Source: Rhodovulum bhavnagarense (GTDB lineage Bacteria; Pseudomonadota; Alphaproteobacteria; Rhodobacterales; Rhodobacteraceae). Taken from it: 64,000 nt of DNA. The translations under genes and the position numbers were made by a program. Location of the stretch: NCBI RefSeq assembly GCF_004343505.1, contig NZ_SLXU01000001.1, forward strand, positions 62,001 through 126,000. Reading direction: 5' to 3'. Of the stretch, positions 9,008-17,177 are shown one piece after another (positions within the stretch are counted from its first letter, which is position 1; every line of letters starts with the position of its first letter). A model generated the notes under the pieces. The model ran no database searches. It saw only the letters and a list, made by a program, of their open reading frames with translations, and had not been told where the DNA came from.

Positions 9008-9574
9008 TCAGTCGAGATCTGAGGAAGGTATAAGCGGGAAAAACACTTCACCAGAGCGAATGCCGAACCAGGCGCGGCCCTCGAACTCGCCCGCTTCGCC
9101 GATGTCCACCAGCCGGTAAAAGCTCTTGCGGTCGATCAGCGCCTCCAGCCCGGCGCGGACATGGAGATAGGGCGCAGGTTCGCCCGTCTGCGGATCACGC
9201 TCCACCCGGATGGGATGATCGGGGCCGGCGGCGACCCGGTCGCCCACATTGGTGGTGAAGCTCAGGACGCCGTCCTCGCCGCGTTCGAAATCGACGGCGA
9301 CGAAGGGGGCGTCGTCGACCGTGATCCCGACCTTTTCGACCGGCGTGACAAGGAAATAGCGATCGCCCTCGCGTTTGAGGATGGTGGAGAACAGCCGCAC
9401 CAGCCCGGGCCGCCCGATCGGCGTGCCCTGGTAGAACCAGGTGCCATCCCGTGCGATGCGCATGTCCAGATCGCCGCAGAAGGGCGGGTTCCACTTGTGC
9501 ACCGGCGGCAACCCGTCCCCGGCTGCCGCGCGCGCCGCGTTTGCCAGCGCCTCGGCGTCGGGTTTCACGATCAT
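9008..9574 (-). CDS. DUF1285 domain-containing protein
   Basis: A 188-aa soluble protein that matches the DUF1285 family. The N-terminal half has L-P-P-V-H-K-W-N-P-P-F-C-G-D-L-D followed by R-I-A-R-D-G-T-W-F-Y and G-T-P-I-G-R, then a beta-rich C-terminal half. The family has no established biochemical function. I prefer the ATG at 9574, which has an AAAGGCAGA ribosome site; an in-frame ATG at 9598 would add eight residues but lacks one. It is divergent from the moxR operon with an 83-bp gap, so the two share a regulatory region. Confidence 0.85.
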   Translation of the reverse strand: MIVKPDAEALANAARAAAGDGLPPVHKWNPPFCGDLDMRIARDGTWFYQGTPIGRPGLVRLFSTILKREGDRYFLVTPVEKVGITVDDAPFVAVDFERGEDGVLSFTTNVGDRVAAGPDHPIRVERDPQTGEPAPYLHVRAGLEALIDRKSFYRLVDIGEAGEFEGRAWFGIRSGEVFFPLIPSSDLD

Positions 9575-9657
9575 TTGTCTGCCTTTGGTTTTTGCCATTT
9601 GTGCCGCGCGCGATATCTGCCTTTAATACCACATATATGGGAACAGGGAGTTTTGTC

Positions 9658-10665
9658 ATGTCCGACGACACCGCACTTGTGGCCGAGATCGAGGCACTGG
9701 GCGAACGTCTGGCCGAGGCCAAGGCCAGCATCACCCGGCGTTTCATCGGGCAGGAACGGGTGGTCGACCTGACCCTGTCGGCGCTGCTTTGCGGCGGGCA
9801 TGGCCTGCTGATCGGCCTGCCGGGGCTGGGCAAGACGCGGCTGGTGGACACGCTGTCCACCGTGATGGGGCTGAACGGGGCGCGGATCCAGTTCACCCCG
9901 GACCTGATGCCCGCCGATATCCTCGGCTCGGAGGTGCTGGAAACCGGCGCCGATGGCGCGCGCGCCTTCAAGTTCATCGAGGGGCCGATTTTCTGCCAGT
10001 TGCTGATGGCCGACGAGATCAACCGAGCCTCGCCCCGGACGCAATCGGCGCTGTTGCAGGCGATGCAGGAGAAAACGGTCACCATTGCCGGCGAGGTGCA
10101 TCCGCTGCCCCCGCCTTTCCACGTGCTGGCGACCCAGAACCCGATCGAACAGGAGGGCACTTATCCGTTGCCCGAGGCGCAACTTGACCGGTTTCTCGTG
10201 CAGATCGACGTACCCTATCCCGACCGCAAGACCGAGCGTGACATCGTCATGGCGACAACCGGGATTGCAGAAGGTGAGGCCCACGCGGTTTTCTGTGCCG
10301 CGGAATTGATCGCCGCGCAAAAGACCGTGCGCCGGATGCCGGTGGGCGAGGGCGTGGTCGAACTGATCCTTGACCTGGTGCGTGCCTGCCGTCCCGATCA
10401 ACCCGAGGCCGCCCCCATCGTGCGCGAGAATGTCGCCTGGGGGCCGGGGCCGCGCGCGGCGCAGGCCTTGATGATGACGGTGCGGGCGCAGGCATTGCTG
10501 GAGGGGCGGCTGGCGCCCTCGGCCGATGACGTGATCAAGATGGCCGGCCCCGTACTGACCCACCGCATGGCGCTGAGTTTCGCCGCGCGCGCGCGCGGCG
10601 AAACCCTGGCCGACCTGATCGAGGTGGTGGCGCGCGACACAATGCGGGTCAAGGCTGCGGCGTGA
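9658..10665 (+). CDS. MoxR-family AAA+ ATPase
   Basis: A 335-aa AAA_3 ATPase. Walker A G-L-P-G-L-G-K-T is at 53-60, Walker B with A-D-E-I-N-R-A near 117-123, then the MoxR signature T-Q-S-A-L-L-Q-A-M-Q-E and sensor A-T-Q-N-P-I-E-Q-E-G-T-Y-P-L-P-E-A-Q. MoxR proteins act as chaperone-like ATPases working with vWA-domain partners encoded next to them, exactly the arrangement here. The start at 9658 follows an AGGGAG site; the long upstream extension of the frame overlaps the divergent DUF1285 gene and is not coding. First gene of a four-gene coupled operon with 1-4 nt overlaps. Confidence 0.95.
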   Translation: MSDDTALVAEIEALGERLAEAKASITRRFIGQERVVDLTLSALLCGGHGLLIGLPGLGKTRLVDTLSTVMGLNGARIQFTPDLMPADILGSEVLETGADGARAFKFIEGPIFCQLLMADEINRASPRTQSALLQAMQEKTVTIAGEVHPLPPPFHVLATQNPIEQEGTYPLPEAQLDRFLVQIDVPYPDRKTERDIVMATTGIAEGEAHAVFCAAELIAAQKTVRRMPVGEGVVELILDLVRACRPDQPEAAPIVRENVAWGPGPRAAQALMMTVRAQALLEGRLAPSADDVIKMAGPVLTHRMALSFAARARGETLADLIEVVARDTMRVKAAA

Positions 10666-11534
10666 ACGATCCCGCCACGCTCCGCGCCCATGCGGAGGGC
10701 CTTGCCGAGGCCCTGCCGCCGCTGCTGGCCGAGGCCGAGCACCTGGCGCAGGCCGTCCTGCTGGGCGGGCATGGGCGACGGCGTGCGGGCATGGGCGACG
10801 AGTTCTGGCAATACCGGCCTGTCCATGCGGGAGACGAGGCACGGATGATCGACTGGCGCCGCTCGGCCCGGTCGGATTCGCATTTCGTGCGGGAAAAGGA
10901 ATGGCAGGCGGCGCAAAGCGTGCTTCTGTGGGTCGATGACGCGGCCTCCATGGGGTTTTCCGGGGAAAGGAACCATCCCACCAAGGCCGAACGCACCCGC
11001 GTGCTGGCGCTGGCCGTTGGCGTGTTGCTGATGCGCGGGGGCGAACGCGTGGGGCTGACGGGCACCGGGTTGCCGCCGCGCCGCGGGCCGCTGCAACTGC
11101 TGCGCCTGGCCGAGGCCCTGGGCGCGGGCGGCAGCGCCGATTACGGTGCGCCCGACGCAAAGGGAATGCCGCCCCATGCCCGCGCCGTTTTCCTGTCGGA
11201 TTTCCTGGGCGATCTCGCCCCGGTCGAGGCGGCCTTGACCGAGGCCGCCGACCGCGGCGTCAAGGGCGCGTTGCTGCAGATCCTGGACCCGGCGGAAGAG
11301 GCGTTTCCCTTCGACGGGCGCACGATTTTCGAAAGCATGGGCGGAACGCTGACCCATGAGACGTTGAAAGCCGGCGATCTGCGCGACCGCTATCTGGCCC
11401 GCCTGGCCGAGCGCAAGGCGCGGCTGGCCGACCTGGCCCGCCTGACCGGCTGGCATTATTCCACCCATCACACCGGCGAGGGCGCGCAAGGGGCGCTCTT
11501 GTGGCTCTATCGCGCGCTGGAGCGGAACCGCTGA
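10662..11534 (+). CDS. DUF58 domain-containing protein
   Basis: A 290-aa protein of the DUF58 family, the usual partner of MoxR ATPases. The hallmark is seen around residues 45-85: E-F-W-Q-Y-R-P-V-H-A-G-D, R-M-I-D-W-R-R-S-A-R and V-R-E-K-E. A von Willebrand A-like strand follows (L-L-W-V-D-D-A-A-S-M), with a degenerate metal-site motif. The start is a GTG at 10662 that overlaps the moxR stop (GTGA). It is cytoplasmic by lack of hydrophobic segments. Likely a substrate or adaptor for the MoxR ATPase in assembly or activation of an envelope complex; that role is a family inference. Confidence 0.92.
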   Translation: MNDPATLRAHAEGLAEALPPLLAEAEHLAQAVLLGGHGRRRAGMGDEFWQYRPVHAGDEARMIDWRRSARSDSHFVREKEWQAAQSVLLWVDDAASMGFSGERNHPTKAERTRVLALAVGVLLMRGGERVGLTGTGLPPRRGPLQLLRLAEALGAGGSADYGAPDAKGMPPHARAVFLSDFLGDLAPVEAALTEAADRGVKGALLQILDPAEEAFPFDGRTIFESMGGTLTHETLKAGDLRDRYLARLAERKARLADLARLTGWHYSTHHTGEGAQGALLWLYRALERNR

Positions 11535-14296
11535 TGTGGACCCTGGGCCCCATAGGATTTTCTGCGCCGCTCCTGCTCTGGGCGCTGGTGGCGCTGCCCG
11601 CGCTGTGGCTGATCCTGCGCGCGGTGCCGCCCGCGCCGATCCGGCGGCGGTTTCCCGGCGTGGCGCTGCTGCTGGGGCTGACCGATGACGAGACGCAGAC
11701 CGACAAGACGCCCTGGTGGCTGTTGTTGCTGCGGATGCTGGCGGTGGGCGCGCTGATCTTGGGTTTTGCGGGGCCTGTGCTGAACCCGCAGGATCGCGAG
11801 CCGGGGCGCGGGCCGCTGCTGGTCTTCATCGACGGGACGTGGGCGGATGCGCGCGACTGGGCGCGCCGCATGGACCGGGTCGGGGCTGCGCTGGACGAGG
11901 CTGCGCGCGATGGCCGGCCCGTGGCGGTGGTGCAGGCGACGGACCTGCCCGAAATGGGCCTGCCCTTCCAGGCGGCAGAGGTCTGGGCGGCGCGGCTGGC
12001 CGGGCTGACCCCGGCGCCCTGGTCGCCCGATCCGCAGGCTTTGAACGACTGGGCCGAGGGGCTGGAAGGCGGGTTCGACACGTTCTGGGTGTCGGGGGGC
12101 ATGGACTATCCGGGCCGGCGCGACGTGTTGTCGACCTTCGAGGCGTCGGGCGACGTGCGGGTGTTCGAAAGCCCGCGACCGCTTCTGGCGCTGCGCCCCG
12201 CCATTTTCGAGGACGGGGCCATCACGCTGACCGCCCTGCGCGCCCGCGCGGGCGAGGCGTCCGAGGTCACGCTGGCTGCCACCGGGCGCGACCCGGCGGG
12301 GGTCGAACGGGTGCTGGCCCGGGTGCCCGCCACTTTCGAGGCGGGCGCGACCCAGGCCGAGGCCGCGCTGGTGCTGCCCCCCGAGTTGCGCAACCGGATC
12401 AGCAGTTTCTCGCTCGAGGGCGTGCGCTCGGCCGGTGCGGTGGCCTTGACCGACGATAGCCTGAAACGGCGAGAGGTCGCGTTGATCGCGGGACGCGACA
12501 ACCGCGAGGGGCTGGAGCTTCTGTCGCCCTTGCATTACCTGCAAAAGGCGTTGGTGCCGACCGCCGATATCATCGACGGCGCGTTGGCCGACGTGATCCC
12601 GGCCAATCCCGATGTCATCGTTCTGGCCGATCTTGCAACGCTGTCGCAGGCCGAGGCGGAAGGTCTGCGTGCCTGGGTGGAAATGGGCGGCTTGTTGCTG
12701 CGCTTTGCCGGGCCGCGGCTGGCCGCATCCGACGTCAGCCGCACCGAGAAAGACCCCCTGATGCCCGTGCGCCTGCGCGCGGGAGGACGCACCGTTGGCG
12801 GCGCGATGAGCTGGGGAGAACCAAAGCGCCTGCGCCCCTTTGCCGAGACTTCGCCGTTTTTCGGCCTTGCCGTGCCGGACGATGTCCAGGTCAGCGCGCA
12901 GGTTCTGGCTCAGCCCGATCCCGATCTTGCCGAACGTTCCATTGCCGCGCTCAGCGATGGGACACCGCTTGTCACCCGCGTGCGGCTGGGGCAGGGACAG
13001 GTGGTGTTGTTCCATGTCACCGCGAATGCCGAATGGTCTACCCTGCCGTTGTCGGGCCTGTTCGTGCAGATGCTGGAACGGCTGGCCGTTTCCACCCGTC
13101 CCCAACGCCCCGAGGCGGAAGAACTGGCCGGGACGACCTGGATGGCCGAGGCGGTGCTGGATGGCTTTGGTGCGGTCGGCGAGGCGGGCAGTCGGCCCGG
13201 CGTGGCGGGTGAGACACTTGCCGAGGCCCGCCCCGGCCCCGACCTGCCGCCCGGCCTGTATGCGGGCGAGGATCGGCGCCTGGCACTGAACGTGATCGGT
13301 GCGGATGTTGCGCTTGCCCCGGCCGAATGGCCTGCCCGCATACCGGTCGAAGGGTTGTCCGTGGCGCGCGAAACGCTGTTGAAAGGGTGGCTGCTTGCCG
13401 GGACGCTGGTGCTGCTGGCGGGCGATATCCTGGCCTCGCTCTGGGTGTCGGGGCGATTGCGGGGTACGCGGCGGCCTGGTGTCGTGGCCGCACTGATCCT
13501 GGCGCTTCTGCTGCCGGTGGACGGGCAGGCGCAGGCCGACGACGATCTGGCGCTGCGCGCCACCTCCGAGGTGGTTCTGGCCCATGTGGTCACCGGCGAT
13601 GCGCAGGTGGACGCCATCGCGCAGGCGGGGATGCGCGGGCTGTCGCAGAAGCTGTTCCAGCGCACCTCGATCGAACCGGCCGATCCCATTGCGGTGGACC
13701 TGGAAAATGACGAGCTATCCTTCTTCCCCTTCCTCTACTGGCCCGTGACGGCGACCCAGCCGCTGCCCTCGGACGCGGCCTATGCCAAGCTGAACCGCTA
13801 TCTGCGCACCGGCGGCATGATCCTGTTCGACACGCGCGATGCCAATGTCGCGGGCTTCGGCGGCGGCTCGCCCGAGGGGCGGCGGCTGCAACAGATCGCC
13901 CGCCCGCTGGACATCCCGCCGCTGGAACCGGTGCCATCCGATCACGTTCTGACCCGAACCTTCTACCTGTTGCAGGACTTTCCTGGCCGTCACACCAGCC
14001 GCGATGTCTGGGTCGAGGCCGCGCCCCCCGAGACGGTTCGCGCCGAGGGGATGCCGTTTCGCGACCTCAATGACGGGGTGACGCCGGTTGTGATCGGCGG
14101 CAACGACTGGGCGGCGGCCTGGGCGGTGGATGACAGCGGCGGCGCGCTGTTTCCCGTTGGCCGCGGCTATGCCGGCGAACGGCAAAGGGAAATCGCGGTG
14201 CGTTTCGGGATCAACCTGCTGATGCATGTGCTGACCGGAAATTACAAATCCGACCAGGTCCATGTCCCCGCGCTGCTGGACAGGCTGGGCCAATGA
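11534..14296 (+). CDS. BatA-like / DUF4159 membrane protein
   Basis: A 920-aa protein. The N-terminus has two transmembrane helices (about 10-31 and 57-80) in the arrangement of the BatA aerotolerance N-terminal domain. A large periplasmic or cytoplasmic region follows, then two more hydrophobic segments near 620-675, the second ending L-P-V-D-G-Q-A-Q-A, which resembles a signal-peptide cleavage site. The last ~220 residues form a DUF4159 domain (F-F-P-F-L-Y-W-P-V, G-G-M-I-L-F-D-T-R-D). The internal signal-like segment suggests the DUF4159 part lies in the periplasm. The start (TGATG with the DUF58 stop) couples it to the operon. Bat operons are linked to stress tolerance; the function here is unproven. 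Confidence 0.88.
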   Translation: MWTLGPIGFSAPLLLWALVALPALWLILRAVPPAPIRRRFPGVALLLGLTDDETQTDKTPWWLLLLRMLAVGALILGFAGPVLNPQDREPGRGPLLVFIDGTWADARDWARRMDRVGAALDEAARDGRPVAVVQATDLPEMGLPFQAAEVWAARLAGLTPAPWSPDPQALNDWAEGLEGGFDTFWVSGGMDYPGRRDVLSTFEASGDVRVFESPRPLLALRPAIFEDGAITLTALRARAGEASEVTLAATGRDPAGVERVLARVPATFEAGATQAEAALVLPPELRNRISSFSLEGVRSAGAVALTDDSLKRREVALIAGRDNREGLELLSPLHYLQKALVPTADIIDGALADVIPANPDVIVLADLATLSQAEAEGLRAWVEMGGLLLRFAGPRLAASDVSRTEKDPLMPVRLRAGGRTVGGAMSWGEPKRLRPFAETSPFFGLAVPDDVQVSAQVLAQPDPDLAERSIAALSDGTPLVTRVRLGQGQVVLFHVTANAEWSTLPLSGLFVQMLERLAVSTRPQRPEAEELAGTTWMAEAVLDGFGAVGEAGSRPGVAGETLAEARPGPDLPPGLYAGEDRRLALNVIGADVALAPAEWPARIPVEGLSVARETLLKGWLLAGTLVLLAGDILASLWVSGRLRGTRRPGVVAALILALLLPVDGQAQADDDLALRATSEVVLAHVVTGDAQVDAIAQAGMRGLSQKLFQRTSIEPADPIAVDLENDELSFFPFLYWPVTATQPLPSDAAYAKLNRYLRTGGMILFDTRDANVAGFGGGSPEGRRLQQIARPLDIPPLEPVPSDHVLTRTFYLLQDFPGRHTSRDVWVEAAPPETVRAEGMPFRDLNDGVTPVVIGGNDWAAAWAVDDSGGALFPVGRGYAGERQREIAVRFGINLLMHVLTGNYKSDQVHVPALLDRLGQ

Positions 14297-16347
14297 GCGG
14301 TGCGGTGATCTTTGATCCGCTCTTGCCCTTGCCGGTTTTGTGGGGCGCTCTGGCGCTGGTCGTTGCGATGGTGGGGTTTGCATCTTGGCGGGGGCTGGCG
14401 GGCTGGTGGTTGCGCGGGCTGGCTGCGGGGGTGGTTCTGGCGGCGCTTGCCAACCCCTCGCTTCTGACCGAGGAGCGCACCCCCTTGTCGGATATTGTCG
14501 TTCTGGTCGTCGACGAAAGTGCCAGCCAGCGGCTGGCCGACCGCCCCGATCAGAACGCCGAGGCGATCGAACGCCTCCGGGCCGAAGTTGCGGCCCTCGA
14601 CAATACCGAATTACGCATCTTCAGGCTGGGCGATGGCGAGGGGGACGAGGGGACGGCCCTGATGACCACGCTGGCCGAGGCGCTGGCCGAAATCCCGCGC
14701 GCCCGGCTGGCGGGTGCGATCCTGCTGACCGACGGTCAGTTGCACGATCTTGACCGTGCCCCCGACATGTCCGCGCCCCTGCATGCTCTGCTGACCGGCC
14801 GCGAGCAGGATTGGGACCGCCGCCTGGTGATCCGCAATGCCCCGGCCTTTGCGATCCTGGGCGAGGAATTCACCCTGGCCCTGCGGATCGAGGATCAGGG
14901 TGCCGTGCCGCCCGGAACCGCCGCCACGACCCAGATCGCCATCGCCATCGACGGGGCCGAGCCGCAGACCTACACCGTGCCCCTGAACCGCGACCTGGAA
15001 TTGCCGCTGACGCTGGATCATGCCGGGCGCAACGTGATCCAGTTCTCGGTTGAGGCGCAGCCGGGCGAGCTGACCGACCGCAACAATGCTGCCGTGGTGC
15101 AGATCAACGGCGTGCGAGACCGGCTGCGCGTTCTGCTGGTCTCGGGCGAGCCCCATCCGGGGGAACGGACATGGCGTAACCTGCTGAAATCCGACAGTTC
15201 GGTGGACTTGGTGCATTTCACCATTCTGCGCCCGCCGGAAAAACAGGATGGCGTGCCGGTCAGCGAATTGTCCCTGATCGCCTTTCCCACGCGAGAGCTG
15301 TTTCTTGAAAAGATCGACGAGTTCGACCTGATCGTGTTCGACCGCTACAAGCGGCGCGGTATCCTGCCGATGCTCTATCTTGAAAACGTCCGCGATTATG
15401 TCCGGCGGGGCGGGGCGGTTCTGATTGCCGCGGGGCCCGATTTTGCGGGGGCGGATTCGATCTATCGTTCGCCCCTGTCCGAGATATTGCCGGCGAGGCC
15501 GACCGCGCGCGTGATCGAGGAAGGTTATGCACCCACGATTACCGAACTGGGCCAGCGCCACCCGGTGACCCAGGGCCTCAAGGCCGAGGCGGGTGGCGAT
15601 TGGGGCCGCTGGTTCCGCCTGATTGAACTGGAACCGCAGGGCGGACAGGTGGTGATGAGTGGGCCGGGCGAGCGTGCGCTTTTGGTGCTGGACCGGGTGG
15701 GAGAGGGGCGCGTTGCTCTTCTGGCCTCGGACCATGCCTGGTTGTGGAGCCGTGGCTTCGAGGGAGGTGGTCCGCAATTGGAATTGCTGCGCAGGCTGGC
15801 CCATTGGATGATGCGCGAACCCGAACTGGAGGAAGAGGCGCTCAGCGCCGAGGCCGAGGGCCAGACCATGACGATCACCCGCCGCTCGCTCGGGCGGGGT
15901 ACGCGCAGCGTGAGCGTGACACGGCCCGATGGTGAAACCGAAACCCTGGCGCTTGACGAGGTTACGCCGGGGCGATTCCAGGCAACCTACGATGGGCCGG
16001 AAATGGGGTTGTACCGTCTTTCGGACGACGACCTGGAAACGGTCATTGCGCTTGGTCCTGCCGCCCCGCGCGAGTTCGAGGAAACGATTGCCAGCGGCGA
16101 CCGGCTGGCCGGGCCGGTTGCCGCCACGCGCGGCGGCATCGTGCCGCTGTCGACAACAAGGGTGGACCTGCGCAGCGTTCGCGCGGGACGTATCGCCGCC
16201 GGGCGCGGCTGGATCGGGATCACGCCGCGCGGGGCCTACCTGACGTCGGACGTGCGGATCACGCCCCTGACGCCGGCCTGGGTGTTGCTCGCTCTGGCCG
16301 CAGCCTTGAGCCTGGGCGCCTGGCTGCGCGAAGGGCGGCGGCGTTAG
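14293..16347 (+). CDS. Membrane protein with vWA-like and glutamine-amidotransferase-like domains, operon end
   Basis: A 684-aa protein overlapping the previous gene by ATGA. Two transmembrane helices (about 11-32 and 38-55) are followed by a vWA-like strand V-L-V-V-D-E-S-A-S, a beta-sandwich-like middle, and a class-I-glutamine-amidotransferase-like fold at about 270-470 (R-V-L-L-V-S-G-E-P-H and G-G-A-V-L-I-A-A-G-P) without an evident catalytic Cys, so probably a structural relative. A last helix near 655-675 ends in a basic tail. The layout resembles the membrane vWA proteins that accompany MoxR/DUF58/BatA genes. It probably forms an inner-membrane complex with the DUF4159 protein. Confidence 0.85.
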   Translation: MSGAVIFDPLLPLPVLWGALALVVAMVGFASWRGLAGWWLRGLAAGVVLAALANPSLLTEERTPLSDIVVLVVDESASQRLADRPDQNAEAIERLRAEVAALDNTELRIFRLGDGEGDEGTALMTTLAEALAEIPRARLAGAILLTDGQLHDLDRAPDMSAPLHALLTGREQDWDRRLVIRNAPAFAILGEEFTLALRIEDQGAVPPGTAATTQIAIAIDGAEPQTYTVPLNRDLELPLTLDHAGRNVIQFSVEAQPGELTDRNNAAVVQINGVRDRLRVLLVSGEPHPGERTWRNLLKSDSSVDLVHFTILRPPEKQDGVPVSELSLIAFPTRELFLEKIDEFDLIVFDRYKRRGILPMLYLENVRDYVRRGGAVLIAAGPDFAGADSIYRSPLSEILPARPTARVIEEGYAPTITELGQRHPVTQGLKAEAGGDWGRWFRLIELEPQGGQVVMSGPGERALLVLDRVGEGRVALLASDHAWLWSRGFEGGGPQLELLRRLAHWMMREPELEEEALSAEAEGQTMTITRRSLGRGTRSVSVTRPDGETETLALDEVTPGRFQATYDGPEMGLYRLSDDDLETVIALGPAAPREFEETIASGDRLAGPVAATRGGIVPLSTTRVDLRSVRAGRIAAGRGWIGITPRGAYLTSDVRITPLTPAWVLLALAAALSLGAWLREGRRR

Positions 16348-16391
16348 GCGCGGCGCTTGGGAGAAGGGGGTGGGGGAACTGCCGGTCGCGA

Positions 16392-17093
16392 TCATCCCTC
16401 GGGATGGGTCATCAGTGCCATGCGCGAATTCGAGACGAATTCACGCCGCCACAAAACGAAAAGCGTGATGGCGGTCGCCACCATCAGGGGCACCGCGCCC
16501 AGTAGCCAGGCAAGACCTCCCAGTGCGAAATAAAGCGACCGCATCCCCCGGTTGAAGCTGCGCGCGGCGTTGATGTTGATCCTGGCGGCCTGCTCGGCAC
16601 GATGCTGCGCCTCCGGGCTGCGACCGTCATTGGGCACCGCCGCCATGATCACCGCGCAATAGCCGAACAGACGGTGCGACCAGACGAATTTCAGGAACGC
16701 GTTGGCGACCAGAACCAGCAGCGCCATGATCTTGAATTCCAACACGATCGCAGGCGAATCGGGCAGCGTCAGATCTTCGGCAATTCCCAACAGCCGCTCG
16801 GTATTGCCGATCAGTGCCAACCCGCCGCCAATGATGATCATCGAGGCCGAGGCAAAGAACGTGGTTCCCTGGCGCAGCGTCGAGAGAATGTTGGAATCGA
16901 AGATACGCGATTCGCGAGCCGCAAACTGGCGCATCCATTCCCGGCGGAATCGCGTCATCAGGATCGAGACCGAGGGCCTGCCCGCGGGGGGATGTTCGAT
17001 CAACCGACCGATGGCAACCCAGGCCGCCAACCACAGCGCAAGGGCCGCGGCATCCAGAGGCGTGAAAAGGGCGAGGCGTTCCAAAAGTTCCAT
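16392..17093 (-). CDS. DUF599 family membrane protein
   Basis: A 233-aa protein with about four transmembrane segments (near 12-30, 68-95, 117-140 and 195-220) and a conserved cytoplasmic stretch with R-E-S-R-I-F-D-S-N-I and G-T-T-F-F-A-S. It also has N-I-N-A-A-R-S-F-N-R-G-M-R-S-L-Y-F-A. This pattern is that of the DUF599 family, whose function is not known. The ATG at 17093 is preferred, with AGGG seven nt upstream; the frame extends by a TTG to 17111. It converges on the vWA operon and is divergent from glcD. Confidence 0.85.
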   Translation of the reverse strand: MELLERLALFTPLDAAALALWLAAWVAIGRLIEHPPAGRPSVSILMTRFRREWMRQFAARESRIFDSNILSTLRQGTTFFASASMIIIGGGLALIGNTERLLGIAEDLTLPDSPAIVLEFKIMALLVLVANAFLKFVWSHRLFGYCAVIMAAVPNDGRSPEAQHRAEQAARININAARSFNRGMRSLYFALGGLAWLLGAVPLMVATAITLFVLWRREFVSNSRMALMTHPEG

Positions 17094-17121
17094 GGCATGA
17101 CCCTGCCGCAAGGGAATTTCC

Positions 17122-17161
17122 TTGTCAGCGGGAAATATTGGTTATAATTATTTACCAATAT
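17122..17161 (+). promoter_or_regulatory. Candidate glcDEF promoter with perfect operator-like inverted repeat
   Basis: In an AT-rich island upstream of glcD, TTGTCA (17122-17127) and TATAAT (17143-17148) form a sigma-70-like pair with a 15-nt spacer, slightly short. A perfect inverted repeat, ATATTGGT (17135-17142) and ACCAATAT (17154-17161), has an 11-nt spacer that holds the whole -10. A repressor on this site would block the promoter. The TGGT...ACCA half-sites recall GntR/FadR-family operators, but their usual spacing is shorter. Confidence 0.6.
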
Positions 17162-17177
17162 GTACTGGAGTGCGTCG

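Noticed and set aside
10765-10800. A 16-bp direct repeat within the DUF58 gene
   Set aside because: The copies are 20 nt apart, lie in different frames and encode a conserved Gly/Arg region, so they look like chance similarity of GC-rich codons.
17143-17148. LexA or Fur site at the glc promoter
   Set aside because: The palindrome does not match the GTTC-N7-GTTC or Fur 19-bp patterns.
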